The notes under the pieces were generated by a model that was not told the origin of the DNA, searched no databases, and saw only the letters and a list, made by a program, of their open reading frames with translations. Source: Natrinema sp. SYSU A 869 (GTDB lineage Archaea; Halobacteriota; Halobacteria; Halobacteriales; Natrialbaceae). Taken from it: a stretch of 64,000 nt of DNA. The stretch covers positions 806,001-870,000 of the forward strand of contig NZ_CP082248.1 in assembly GCF_019879105.1 (NCBI RefSeq), given 5' to 3'. Position numbers and translations under genes: made by a program. Within the stretch, counting starts at the first letter, position 1. The number at the start of each line of letters is the position of its first letter. Positions 8,575 through 18,841 of the stretch are shown here, piece by piece.

Positions 8575-9932
8575 TCACTCCGGAGCAGGAGTCGTGTGGT
8601 TTGATATGGCAACTGTTTCAGCCCGCTCGACCATATCATAAACGTGGATTCCGGTTTTGAACCATAACACGCGATCCGCAGCCTCCCCGAAGTCCTCGTC
8701 GGCACAATCTAGTCGCTCTGAGACAGCCAGTATAAATTGTCAGCCTCTACCTGGCGGATTTTTGCCAGTTTTGACTCAAGATATTCAGGCGTCCAGAAAC
8801 CGACAATTTCGAGGATTGCCCGTCGACCGTCCGGATGTTCGATTGCAAAGTCGGGGATCATCACTTCGGCACCGAGGTCAAAGACATCGTCCTCTCGCAC
8901 GAGTTCCCACTCTGTATTCGCTCGCTCCCATTTCTGGGCGAGTGTCCGCTCGACATCACTATCGAACTGATTACCAGCGCTGTAATGCGAATCGAGTTTT
9001 TCAGTATAATCGAGCGAGAACTGCCGCGTCTCGCCTGACGTCTCGTCGGCGAGTACCTCGGCAGTCATTTCCCAGCGATCACAGAGTGGTAACGCCGGTA
9101 GGAAGTTCGCCATGCGGATGCCATACTTCTGCGATTGGGAGAACAGTGATGCTGGCCCGTCCAAAACCGCTTCATAGCCTGCAGCCAGGTCCGTACTCGC
9201 GACGCGTTCGCCGTCGGCGTCGATCGGGTAAATTCGGTGCATCAATCCAAACAGCTTGACATAGCTGAATACCGTCCCGAAGTGGTCCCATACGCGAATC
9301 CGCATCTCGGTCGCGTCGTAGAGGACTGCCTGGGCGAGCGCGAGGTTGTACCGGGTTAACAGCCAATCTACAGTGAGGTTGGTGTGTTCATAGTCCTCGT
9401 CGCTGCTGCCGGTCAGCGTCGTTGTAGATGACTGTATATCGTCATCAGTGGCGTACTGGTTGGCCGTCCGCGTGCCGATCCGGATGAGTCGCTTGTTGTC
9501 TTCCAAGTCGGCGTACATCCCTCGATAGCACTCCTCGAGTGAGATGCCTATTTTGTCGGCGACTGCGCTATACACCTCTAGTTTCTGGGTGTCTTCGCCG
9601 AGCGTTGGTTGACGAACAACGGGGTACCGCTCGTTGGCTTTCTCGAACAGCCGCCGACGGATTTCGCGGGGCTCGACTGAGGCCACGACCTCGAACTCAC
9701 ACTCGTCTGTGAGGAGTTTCGCAAGGCCTTGGATGATCTTGTAGTCGGTATCTGCGATAGTCAATTCGTCAATCGCGTCTTCGAGATCGCCTTTCGGCTC
9801 ACCAAGGTGAGCATCGAACAGCTCGATGAGTTCACGGGCGGCCTCTCGATATTTCTCATCAGCTGGATCGATGAACAGCGGCCTGATTGCGTCGCTGGTG
9901 GTGCGAGACCGCGCAAGATCAGCCGTCAGCAT
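8575..9932 (-). CDS. bax1: Bax1-like nuclease (DUF790), partner of XPB; C-terminal frameshift
   Basis: Bax1 proteins bind archaeal XPB and act as the nuclease in XPB-dependent DNA repair. The reading frame from 9932 runs 407 residues and ends at 8709. The expected family C-terminus (VSERLDCADEDFGEAADRVL, then FKTGIHVYDMVE) continues in another frame to a stop at 8575. A one- or two-base change near 8735 therefore cuts off about 45 residues. The nuclease-like core is AEVMIPDFAIEHPDG and ILEIVGFWTPEYLESKL (PD, E.V type). It overlaps the XPB gene by 14 bases, so the two are translationally coupled. Whether the short form works is unknown. Confidence 0.85.
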
Positions 9933-11331
9933 TTGTTGTCACCCCTTTTCGACGCTGCTGGGAAACATACGTTTCCATCGTGTCTGCCGTAATGATCTCG
10001 TAGAGTCGCGCGGGCTGGCGCTCATCTGTCGGGCGGAGGATCCGCCCGAGCCGTTGGGCATACTGTCGTTTCGAGGCACTCCCTGAAAGGATGATCCCAA
10101 CGTTCGCAGCGGGAACGTCGATCCCCTCGTCGAGAACTTGTGATGTTGCCAGCATCGAGTACTCGCCGGTACGGAACCGTTCGAGAATCTCGGTGCGCTC
10201 GTCGGTCTTCGTCTGGTGGGTGATACAGGGGATGATGAATTCCTGAGAAATCTCGTAGGCGAAGTCGTTGTTTGCAGTGAAGATAATCGCGCGGTCATCA
10301 TGGTGGCGTTTGATCAGATTGTCGAGCGTCTCGAGTTTCTTCTGTGCCGTCCGGGCGAGTCGCTCGGCTCGCTGCTTGGCAATGAGTGCCCGCCGTCCCT
10401 TCGGATCATAGGATGTTCGCTTGAGGAACTCTTGGTGACCCCGCTCTTTCCACAGATCAAACTCGTGGCTATCGACGTAGTCGCGATAAATCTGGTACTC
10501 TTCGTCGTATGTTTCGCGCTCGTCAGCAGTGAGTTCGACCGACATGTGGATGGTTTCGTACTTGCTGAGGTACTCGCCAGCGAGTTCGTCGACATCTTTC
10601 TGATAAACAACCGGGCCGATGAGATCCTCGAGGAGTTCGTGCTTGCCATCAGGCCGTTCATAGGTGGCAGTCAGCCCAAGGCGATACGGCGCGATGGTCA
10701 TCTCGGGAATCTGCTGGTAGGTCGGAGCTGGCAGATGGTGTTCCTCGTCGACGATGAGTAGGCCGAACTGATCACCATACTTGTTGATGTAACGGTAGGC
10801 GCTATCGTAGGTAGTGACCGTGATCGGGGTGACGTTGTGGCTGCCGCCACCGAGGACGCCGACCGGCTCAGATAGTTGGTCACTAAAGGCATTGGTGAGC
10901 GTGGCGTGCCACTGGTTCATCAGATCGATCGTTGGTGTGACGACGAGTGTGCTGACGCCGGCGTCGGCGATAGCCTGTAGTCCGAGGAACGTCTTCCCGC
11001 TGCCCGTGGGAAGCACGACGCTCCCTTGTCGTTCGTGGTCGATCCACGCGTCGAGAGCGGCCTGTTGATAGTCACGCGGTTCGATGTGGAGAGCTGGTGT
11101 GAGGGCGAGATCGGGATAGGCTCGCGCGGTGTCTTCGAGAGCGTGAGTGAAGCCGTCCTGAAGCGTTGCCTGCTCGTTTCCGTCCGCCCAAGTACCCGCC
11201 CATTCGAGGAGAGATCGATATCGATACGCTTGCGTTCGGTACTCATCAACGCGGTCGTCCCACTCCGCATAGGGGACATCGTCGGGGGCATCACGGAGCA
11301 GGAGCGTCCCGTCGTCGAATTCGACTCGCAT
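9919..11331 (-). CDS. XPB/Rad25-type DNA helicase (SF2)
   Basis: A 470-residue superfamily 2 helicase that opens DNA in nucleotide excision repair. It has Walker A LPTGSGKTF (residues 107-115), the Walker B box VDEEHHL (194-200), motif III GLTATYERPDG (from 219) and motif VI YAQRLGRILRP near the end. The N-terminal 80 residues form the damage-recognition-like region. It is first in a two-gene operon with Bax1 (14-base overlap), the arrangement known for archaeal XPB-Bax1. No close promoter element stands out before 11331. Confidence 0.9.
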   Translation of the reverse strand: MRVEFDDGTLLLRDAPDDVPYAEWDDRVDEYRTQAYRYRSLLEWAGTWADGNEQATLQDGFTHALEDTARAYPDLALTPALHIEPRDYQQAALDAWIDHERQGSVVLPTGSGKTFLGLQAIADAGVSTLVVTPTIDLMNQWHATLTNAFSDQLSEPVGVLGGGSHNVTPITVTTYDSAYRYINKYGDQFGLLIVDEEHHLPAPTYQQIPEMTIAPYRLGLTATYERPDGKHELLEDLIGPVVYQKDVDELAGEYLSKYETIHMSVELTADERETYDEEYQIYRDYVDSHEFDLWKERGHQEFLKRTSYDPKGRRALIAKQRAERLARTAQKKLETLDNLIKRHHDDRAIIFTANNDFAYEISQEFIIPCITHQTKTDERTEILERFRTGEYSMLATSQVLDEGIDVPAANVGIILSGSASKRQYAQRLGRILRPTDERQPARLYEIITADTMETYVSQQRRKGVTTNADG

Positions 11332-11450
11332 TCAGTGTAGCGATGGAGGTTCCCGAGTGAATTCAATATGTTGGTTCTTCGAGTTCTGCTGAGGCGTGTC
11401 GTTGTCCTTCTGTGGCTAAGGGAGAATTCTATTATACGGAGCCGCAGTTG

Positions 11451-11821
11451 TCAGCGTTCGAGCCAGTAGTGCCAGTCTGCGATTGCTTGGTCTGTGTCAC
11501 AACTGGCGTCGTCAGGCTCCAGTTGTTTCAGTGGCACGCCAAGTTCCCTGTCCATCCACTCTACCGTCACAACATCTGGTTGGGGGTTGGCTCGGTCGGG
11601 GACATTCCAACAATCCGCACCGTTTCGCCTACCTCTAAGGGCGACTCTTCTCGCTCAGTGATACAGCATGCTTCAAAGGGGAAGTCCAACGTGTCGTCCA
11701 GATAAGCATACCACCCCATCGCTTGCTCTTTTGAACCATAGGTGTCGACGATGATCTCCATCTTAATGCGTTCCTCCCGTTTTTCGTCTTTCTCGGTTCG
11801 TGGCATACCCTCAGTACTCAT
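11451..11821 (-). pseudogene. Haloarchaeal 'calcium-binding' small protein, frameshifted
   Basis: From the Met at 11821 the frame reads MSTEGMPRTEKDEK, then MEIIVDTYGSKEQAMGWYAY and LEVGETVRIVGMSPTEP. It then hits a stop, while the next frame continues VVTVEWMDRELGVPLKQLEP and ADWHYWLER to a stop at 11451. The whole (about 122 residues) matches a haloarchaeal family often annotated as calcium-binding protein, ending in DWHYW. The shift falls at a CCCCC run (about 11581-11586), so a sequencing error is quite possible. Confidence 0.7.
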
Positions 11822-12003
11822 CCTGAGCGTGAAGTGTTTGGGACGGTCGAAATTACCCACCGACCTGTACGGGAGTGTCCCAATCTTGACCGCAGAAGTA
11901 CAGATCTGATTCGCTGGCACTATTGACCAACAGATGTGGGACAAAGCTGTTTATTTCCAAGAACAGCAGCTCGAGGATGTTCTATAGTGAGAGCGTACGT
12001 AAC

Positions 12004-12150
12004 TCAGCTATTCATGTGATTCCAGAGGAAACGAGTGACTTGGAAATCGTCTCGTGAGGAGAGGGTTTTTCCTTCTTGTTCCGCTATTTCATCCATAATG
12101 CCGTTCCAGTCGACCTGGAGTAACTTGCTTGAAGAGTGTGACGCATTGGG
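12004..12150 (-). pseudogene. Short unknown reading-frame fragment
   Basis: The reverse strand reads SSKLLQVDWNGIMDEIAEQE, then TLSSRDDFQVTRFLWNHMNS before a stop. The composition looks like real protein. Upstream of about 12150 it runs into the opposite-strand remnant of the next gene, so it is probably a C-terminal fragment left by a rearrangement. No family recognised. Confidence 0.3.
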
Positions 12151-12157
12151 AGAGGAG

Positions 12158-13067
12158 GCCACACTGACGACACCAGTATCGAACACACCATTCAGATCAC
12201 AGATGTCCAGGAGCATCGGATCGTCATCGAATTTCTCGACTCTGGGGAGAAGCAGCCACTCCAACGCGAGCAGTTCGAGACGCTTGCCCGCCGAATCGGC
12301 GATGCAACCAATACGTTCGACCTCGAGCGCTTACCGTCCGACGCTGACCCCTATCCAGCAGTCCTGAGTCTGCATCCCCGCTTTGAGATCGATGAGCGCG
12401 AGGGGTTGATCCGCGAGAGTGACGAACCGGGCCCTTCTCAGCTCGTCCAAGCGCCCGAGACTGAGACTGAACATGAACGGACTGAACCAGACCTTGCTGT
12501 CTATGCTGATGCTTTGCTCCTCACTGATGCGCTCGAGCGCCACGATGTGACCGATCTCAGTGGACTCGAGACGTCCACACTGGTGAATCTCTATACGCTG
12601 CTCTCTGACGTGCAACGCAATGCCGACGATCTCCGACAGGACGTGGCCGACATTTACTCGAGCGGATCCACCACGATCAGCCCATTCACGCCCAGTTCGG
12701 CTCGGTACAGCGGACCAGCCGTGAATATCGATCGTTGCAGGATGAAGAGGATGTGCTCACTACCCTCGAGGACGCTGGCATTCCTCGCGAGCGCGTTACC
12801 AGTGTTGATTCCAGTAAGGTCGACGAGGCCCTCGAGGTCACAGAACTCAGACCAAGTGACGTCTATAAGATCGAAAACCGCGAGTACGTCCGGAAAGCGG
12901 ATGTCAACGAAGAGCACAAGGAAACACGATTGCAGGGACTCAAGGATCAATTGGCGGCCAGTGACGACCCTGAAGCTGCTGAACTACGCGAGGAAATTGA
13001 TGAACTCGAGGCTCGTATTGAGGATCTTACCGAGTTCAGTCCTGCCCAAGAGTTCCACGCCGAGTAG
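12158..13067 (+). pseudogene. Conserved plasmid-type protein of unknown function, frameshifted
   Basis: From 12158 the frame reads TIQITDVQEHRIVIEFLDSG, RFEIDEREGLIRESDEPG and LYTLLSDVQRNADDLRQDVA. At about 12660 the coding frame changes to LQDEEDVLTTLEDAGIPRER and VYKIENREYVRKADVNEEHK, ending with a coiled-coil-like EELEARIEDL-type stretch (13067). No start codon is found for the first part, so the N-terminus is also lost. It is acidic, soluble and helical near the end. I cannot assign a function. Confidence 0.55.
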
Positions 13068-13132
13068 TCTGTGGACTGTTCTGAATTGGGCTCGAGAACG
13101 TGGAGAACAACTCCGCTGTTCTGGTACTGCAC

Positions 13133-14563
13133 TCAGTCTTCGCCAAGCACCTCATAGAGGTGTTTCCGGAGTCTCAGGTCTTCGTTCGCGAACTCAGCAA
13201 GCACGGTCCGAAGCTCTTCAACGGACGCCGTTTCAAGGAGGGTATCTAGCGACTGATCATCGTCGACAGCTTCAACGTCACCGCTAGCCAACACGGCGGC
13301 AACGATATGCTTACAGGGCGCTGCATCATCGGGGCAGCTACACTGGCCGCTGACATAGCTTCCTTGTGAGAGTGTAACTCGGACATCGTATGGACGGCTC
13401 CCTTGGACTGTCGCCTGGAGGGAATCGTCGATGTACTCGATATCCGTCACCGACCCACGTTCGTAGTAGCGGGTTCCTCGGTCATAGCGGCCTGGCTCGG
13501 TTATCTGTCGAAGCGTCTCGAGGTCAACTGAGTTAGCTGGTGTCTGTGTCTGAAGCCGAGGAAATGCGTCTACAACGGGCTCGTCTCCAGGGATAAAGGG
13601 ATCAGCTGACCGACGGTGAATCCATCCCTGCTCTGGCCACCCGATCGGGAACCACTTGGTCGGATCGCTCACGATGTCCCAACACGTTCCGATCACTGAC
13701 GAACTATCCTCGGGGAATATCCCCTCGATCGTTACCGTACGTGAAGTCATACCGATCTCGAGCGTGACATCCGTCTGGTGGGTATCGTTGTCAGCAACTT
13801 GGTCGGCGTAGTTCGAGCGACTCTGTTCAAGTGCAGCGATCCCCTCGGCTGAGAACGCGTGGCCAGTCCGCTCGAGTTCGAATACCAGCTCAGCATATTT
13901 GTGCTTATCGCGGTATTTGATCAGCGGCCGATTGCTCCCGACCAGCTCGGTGGGATCGTAATCTGGAAGTGATGTTCCGAATACGATCGGTTCAACCGGC
14001 TCAGTTGGAGTATCCGGTAAGCGGGTAGCTTCTGGCCGATTCTCGGCAGTTGGCTCACCAAGTGGTGTCTCGAAGAGTCGGCCACAGGCTGGACAGACTG
14101 TACAGCTGAGCTCATCACTGTGCCAGGTGGTGAATTCATGGGAGCGACACCAATCACAGGGGCGTCTGGTATCTTGCTCGACTGTGTTCCAGCCACCGTC
14201 GCGAATCGGCGTTACTCGCTTGAGTTGAGTGATGACTCGTGATCGCCGTTTCTGATGGTGGTCTAGTTGTAAGCGGCATGAACGACACATTTCAGAACTG
14301 CTCTCGCGAACGTCACTCGGGAAGACGAGTCGTTGATTATCGTTCTGGCTCTGTAGAAGAGAGTCTCTTCCCGAAGAGTGCGATCTCGAACGAGATTGAC
14401 TGTTATCTGGTGGTTCGGGTGGCTCGTATGCGACAATATCTGTTGCTGTGACTGACTTGTCTGGCGCGTCCTCGGTCTCGTCAGTAAACGCTCGCCCATA
14501 CCGGCACCCATCAGGACCGACGATGTGCCACTTCCCAGATTCTGTTCGGCCAAACGTTGGCAC
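13133..14563 (-). CDS. SWIM zinc-finger protein
   Basis: A 476-residue protein. Near the C-terminus it has the SWIM zinc motif CSCPDDAAPCKHIVAAVLA (CxC...CxH), which in other proteins binds DNA or protein. Earlier cysteine pairs (EMCRSC; PCDWCRSH; CTVCPACGRL) suggest one or two zinc ribbons at about residues 95-165. Such proteins are frequent on haloarchaeal plasmids. It stands alone, ends 65 bases from the convergent fragment at 13067, and starts 65 bases from cassette 3. Function unknown; a smaller relative lies at 62858-63421. Confidence 0.75.
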   Translation of the reverse strand: MPTFGRTESGKWHIVGPDGCRYGRAFTDETEDAPDKSVTATDIVAYEPPEPPDNSQSRSRSHSSGRDSLLQSQNDNQRLVFPSDVRESSSEMCRSCRLQLDHHQKRRSRVITQLKRVTPIRDGGWNTVEQDTRRPCDWCRSHEFTTWHSDELSCTVCPACGRLFETPLGEPTAENRPEATRLPDTPTEPVEPIVFGTSLPDYDPTELVGSNRPLIKYRDKHKYAELVFELERTGHAFSAEGIAALEQSRSNYADQVADNDTHQTDVTLEIGMTSRTVTIEGIFPEDSSSVIGTCWDIVSDPTKWFPIGWPEQGWIHRRSADPFIPGDEPVVDAFPRLQTQTPANSVDLETLRQITEPGRYDRGTRYYERGSVTDIEYIDDSLQATVQGSRPYDVRVTLSQGSYVSGQCSCPDDAAPCKHIVAAVLASGDVEAVDDDQSLDTLLETASVEELRTVLAEFANEDLRLRKHLYEVLGED

Positions 14564-14627
14564 GGTTGTTCGAGAGAACGAGACGACTCCCTATAGAGTC
14601 TTCCAAGTACCCTTAACAATGAGCAGA

Positions 14628-15620
14628 AGGTGTCATAGAATGATCCGCATGACGATCTTTTCACCCAATTTGGAGTGAACTATCCGTTCACTACAGTTGC
14701 GAACTGAACGCGAGAGTCTTCTTCGATCCGGTTGAAAATAGGGCGCGTTGGTCAGCGCTGTGGCCCGGAATCGTTTCCCTCGTGACGAGTTCGTCTCACA
14801 TCGGATACCGATTTACTGTTCAAGGAGTCCTAATCCCTGTACTGTCGGAAGGTTCCAGTCACGAGTGACCGCAGCTAACCGTGTTAGCACGGTAACGACC
14901 GCGCATATTCCGGCAGCGGTACTCCCAGAGACGCCGACGACTCCCGCTAGAAAGTATGTACTTCCGCCCAGCACCGCACAACTCGCGTAGAAATCGTCGA
15001 AGAGGATAAACGGGGATCGATCCAGAAGAATATCGGCGAACGCACCACCACCGACTGCATTGATCGTTGCAATAACGACGACACCAAATGCTGAAACGCC
15101 CACTTCGGTGGCGATGATGGCACCGGTTGTCGTAAACGCGGCGAGCCCGATAGCGTCCGCGACGAGCGTGATCGGATGCGTATCTGGAGACGAAAGGACA
15201 ACACTCAGTGCGATCGCTAAGCCGATTCCGAGCAGTCCCAGAGCGATTTCGATCGGGGACTGAAGCGCTAACGGAACTCGCGCCACAAGGAGATCGCGCG
15301 TCGCTCCGCCAGCGAATGCCATCGCCAGTCCGACGACAGTAATTCCGAGCAGGTCGAACTCCTCACGAATCGCCTTCGATGATCCGACGAGAGCGAACGC
15401 GAGTAAACCGATCGTGTTCATCACCGCGAACGGATCGCCGAACAATACTCCGAGGAGGTCCTGCCCCATTGGCCGCTCCTATGAGAACGAGTCCCTTGAG
15501 TCCTCTGAGACACCGGTCCCGTCTCGATCCACAGCCTGTCACGTGTGTTATCAGTACAATCTGTACTTACCGTTTGTTAGGTAGTCACAGAGGTGGGATG
15601 GGAATTTTTCTATGACACCC
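14628..15620. mobile_element. Cargo cassette 3 with A/B ends (TRIC channel gene)
   Basis: The left (A) end AGGTGTCATAGAATGATCCG (14628) matches the reversed right end of cassette 1 for about 80 bases (both continue ATGACG..CTTTTCACC..., TGGAG, GAACTATCCGTTCACTACA). The right (B) end, reversed, GGGTGTCATAGAAAAATTCC (15620) matches the left end of cassette 1, including ACAAACGGTAAGTACAG. Between them lies one gene, a TRIC/UPF0126 protein read from B to A, and no transposase. The flanks TGAGCAGA and TGTATAGA agree at only 5 of 8 positions, so a target duplication is not shown. Confidence 0.65.
14813..15469 (-). CDS. TRIC-type / UPF0126 membrane channel protein
   Basis: A 218-residue integral membrane protein with about seven hydrophobic segments and an internal repeat. 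Each half carries the glycine-rich family motif: FAGGATRDLL (about residue 55) and VGGGAFADILLD (about residue 145). This is the UPF0126 (YadS-like) family; bacterial and archaeal members with known structure are trimeric potassium channels (TRIC), and some have been linked to glycine transport. It is the cargo of cassette 3. A potassium role would suit a salt-in halophile, but that is inference. Confidence 0.85.
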   Translation of the reverse strand: MGQDLLGVLFGDPFAVMNTIGLLAFALVGSSKAIREEFDLLGITVVGLAMAFAGGATRDLLVARVPLALQSPIEIALGLLGIGLAIALSVVLSSPDTHPITLVADAIGLAAFTTTGAIIATEVGVSAFGVVVIATINAVGGGAFADILLDRSPFILFDDFYASCAVLGGSTYFLAGVVGVSGSTAAGICAVVTVLTRLAAVTRDWNLPTVQGLGLLEQ

Positions 15621-15639
15621 TGTATAGATGTCAATCCTG

Positions 15640-15762
15640 CTCTCGGAGATGCGTTCGTCGACTGCAGCCGAGCTTGACGCAACGCTGATCGTCGGTGGTG
15701 ATGACGACTACGACGATGTCGAGGACGTCTCTCTACACGGATTCAGAGACGGTAGTTCGTGA
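15640..15762 (+). pseudogene. PIN-domain (VapC-like) C-terminal fragment
   Basis: The forward frame reads LSEMRSSTAAELDATLIVGG, DDDYDDVEDVSLHGFRDGSS and a stop. This resembles the end of haloarchaeal VapC toxins (ATLIVG.D.D-type strand with the last acidic residues). The rest of the gene is missing on the cassette 3 side, so insertion of the cassette or a deletion probably removed it. The family call rests on a short stretch. Confidence 0.35.
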
Positions 15763-15790
15763 ACGACCCCAGAGAGATAGGGTAGTCAGC

Positions 15791-18327
15791 TCATGTCAGG
15801 GATTCCGGAAGGGCTTGCTGCTCGAGCGGTGGGCCCATCTGCACCACCCGGTTGTTCCCGGTAGATCCTATTGCTGTGAGCGCAGCTGCTAGTCGCAGCC
15901 ACGGACCAACTCGGTGGTGATCGAGTAATCGCGACGGATCCGGTGGCCAAAACAGCACACCACCGAGTGAGTCGTCAGGATCACCGTATCGATTTGGCGG
16001 CAGGATCGTCTCGAGAAAGGTGTCGGCGGCGTCGAGGAGCGTCTGGTTCTCCTCGAGGACAGTTGGAACAACCGAATCACGGCGTTCGGAAGCGGTTTGG
16101 AACGATAGCGTTAGGCGGTACCCGCTCTCGTCGACGCGAATGAGATCGAACGTCTCGAGTCGGTTGCGATACTTCCGAATTGTCCGTGCTGAGACATCTG
16201 CTTGGTCGGCAAGCTCGCGCTGTGACAGGCGGTTTTCGGCTGTGAGAAGCGTATGGATTATTCGACCGACTGTCGGTGGGAGATCGGAGAGCAACTGGTC
16301 GGGCTTGAGCGTTCCCAACACATAGCGGAGTTCGTCCGGCCGGAGCTCGCGACATTCCTCTTCGTCGGCTAGTTGCTGCAGTGCTTGGGCAGTGGCGTAC
16401 GGTGAGTCAGTTAGTGCGTGGAGCAGCGAGACAGCGTCTCGAGTCGGTCGCAGGTTTTTCGGCTGCAGGATCCGCGTCGCAGTCGCCGCGTAGGCGGCCC
16501 GATCGACCGTCGAGAGGGAGACGTAGACCGCGAACTCGGGAGCGTCATCAGCGATCGCTGCTGGTGTCTCGAGCGATTGCTCGAGGTACGGGCGGAGTCG
16601 GTGGACATCCTCTCCGCGAACGACCAAAGAGCCAATGAGCGTACCCAGCGGATCGTCTGCATCGACGGTCGGTGAGAGTGCGGTGCGACGCTTCTCTTCT
16701 CGAGCTTCGAACAGCTGCCGATAGCAGGCGAACGCACCGTATTTCGACTGAATTGCCGTCGAAATACTGATCGACGTTGCGAGTTCGTTCAGCGCGTCGG
16801 TATCGAGCCCAGCCGGTACTCGGAGTTCCCGAGTAATGCCGATCCCGAGAGCGTCGAACAAGTGCACGATCGAGCCAGCAAGCCCGTGAGCGGAGCGCAT
16901 AATCTCGCTGCGGAAGCGGTTGCGATCCTCGTACTCACCGGCGGAGAGTTTCGCGGTGAGGTCCTCGAGGTCAGTGCCCCACTCGATGAACGCCTCACGA
17001 ATCGTTTTGGGATCCTCGAGTGCTTCATCCGAGAGCGCACCGATACAACGAGCGTCTCGCAAGATTGGCGGCGGGTCTTCCAGTGACTCGAGACGGTTGT
17101 CGGTGAGCGCTCGGTTGAGCAATCGCGGCGAGGCTAACGCTGTCGCGAGACTCACCACATACTGCAGGGGCCCACTTGCCCGAACGGCAACGACGGCTTC
17201 CTCGCGATCACCGTCGAAGCTGACGTATCGAGTATGGTCAGGGCCGCCCGTACGGTCCTCGAACGGGGCCTCTATAAGGGAGATCCCGCCGTCCTCTCCA
17301 CAGCCAGCGGCGGCAACATGCCCTGGACGGTCGAGGTAGGCCGTCCGGTAGGGGTTGCTGTCCTCACTTCCGCCGTTATCCCCTCCCTCGTGTGCGCGGG
17401 GTTACACGGCACTGTTGGGAGGCTGTTCCGGTGTCGCTCACGGCCTCCGACAGTTCCTGCTGACGACCGTGTTGGGCGTCCAATGTGGCGAGTAGCTGTC
17501 GGCCGGCCTCGAGCAACTCGACAGTCCGATCATCGGCAGGGCCGAACTCAGCGACCAGTCCAAGTTCGGTGAGCGAGTTCGTTTCGGAGACGAGCAGTTG
17601 CGAGATCCGGCTGCGATCGACGTCGTGCATCGCCCGCAACGCGTGTCGAGACGAGTGTCTGGGCGGGTTCATCAGCGAGCTGCCGGAGGAGTTCGACCTT
17701 TCGGCCGTCCGGATCCAGCGCCTCGAGGGCGTCGTCGACGCGGTCCCTACTTGGGTGGTGTGTCTCTCGCCATTCGCTCACACCAGGGAGGTCTTCGCGG
17801 TGGTGCTGGGCAAGCCAGTGCTGGGTCCGTCCGGTTGCGATGACACGGACATCGAAGCCGGTTGCGAGGACGGCGAGCAGTCGACAGATCGTCTCTCGTT
17901 TTCTTCGGGGTGCCGTTTCGAACGCACGGTCGATGGTGACCGCGAGTGTCGGTGGCTGATCGTCGGGCACATGATCGGCGAAGAACTGCGCGGTCGCGAA
18001 CAGGTCCTCGAGACTCGCATGGCCCTGCCCGAGCTTTGGCACGAGATCGGCGGCGAGTCGCCACGCGTCGCGACGGTTCCCGCGTGCGACCTCGAGGATC
18101 CGGGAGCGAAACCAGTAGGGAACGTTCTGCTCCTCAAGCGCGTCGTAACACTCCGGCACAGTCCGACCGTCGGCGAACCGTCGGACGGCACGGATAAATT
18201 GGTCTCGGATCGACTGATGGGCGAACAGCTGGTCCCACAGCGCCGAGACGGGATCGGTAGCGATCGCGAGGCTGGCCTGTGGGGACAGCGGTGGCTGCTG
18301 TGTTGGTGTGAGTCCCACGTCGGTCAC
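15791..18327 (-). pseudogene. Large plasmid-type protein of unknown function, two frameshifts
   Basis: Three frames together read as one protein of about 840 residues. The part from 18327 (MTDVGLTPTQQPPLSPQASL... ARRFADG) runs to about 17640. The middle part (MHDVDRSRISQLLVSETNS, 17672-17400 frame) shifts again near 17400 into SEDSNPYRTAYLDRPGHVAA, which runs to 15791. The C-terminal third contains a winged-helix-like stretch, LSQRELADQADVSARTIRKY, so DNA binding is likely. It is the better-preserved copy of 7248-8574. It follows two small genes (18473-18841 and 18838-19140) on the same strand, a probable plasmid operon. No family name recognised. Confidence 0.7.
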
Positions 18328-18472
18328 GGTGGACTCACCTCGAGTGGGAGCTGGGGGCGTGCTGACTGGCGAGTGGAGTGGCGTGCCATCGAGTCCTGGA
18401 GTCGAGTGCGGAGAATGCAGACAGCCGAGCGCAGTGGCTCACCGGCTGTCGGCGCGAGTGCGTGTTAGGGGC

Positions 18473-18841
18473 TCACCGGTTTGGAGCGGGGATCGCCTCT
18501 GGTTCGGCAGCCCTGTTGGAGGGCGGACTCGAGTCCTGGATCTCGGGCTCGAGAGCGACTAATCGTGTCTGCTGGGTGGGCAGATCAGCGCGGGTGCCGA
18601 GCCTGCACTCGGCGAGGAGTTCCGTACAGCCAAGTGTTGGCTCTTTGATGGTGTCGGGACTGCAGGCTACGCAGTAGGGTCGGTGGATCGCCCAGCGGTC
18701 AGTGTCGGCTGGGCGTGAGGCAAGGACGGTCACACAGTCGCCTTCGTACAGTCGGTACTCACAGTGTTGGCACTTGGTAGTACCGTGGGGACCGACCGGG
18801 AACCCCTCGAGGAGTTGCGTAGGGGTGGTGACGACCTTCAT
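18473..18841 (-). CDS. Small zinc-finger-like protein
   Basis: A 122-residue soluble protein with two cysteine pairs, CQHC (about residue 24) and YCVAC (about residue 56), spaced as in a zinc ribbon. The tail is proline- and acid-rich. Its ATG overlaps the stop of the upstream gene at 18838-18841 (ATGA), so it is translationally coupled to it. It is second in a three-gene reverse-strand operon with the large protein. Function unknown. Confidence 0.7.
   Translation of the reverse strand: MKVVTTPTQLLEGFPVGPHGTTKCQHCEYRLYEGDCVTVLASRPADTDRWAIHRPYCVACSPDTIKEPTLGCTELLAECRLGTRADLPTQQTRLVALEPEIQDSSPPSNRAAEPEAIPAPNR

Noticed and set aside
14620-15628. TGAGCAGA / TGTATAGA as a target duplication of cassette 3
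   Set aside because: Only 5 of 8 bases agree, which is not convincing evidence.
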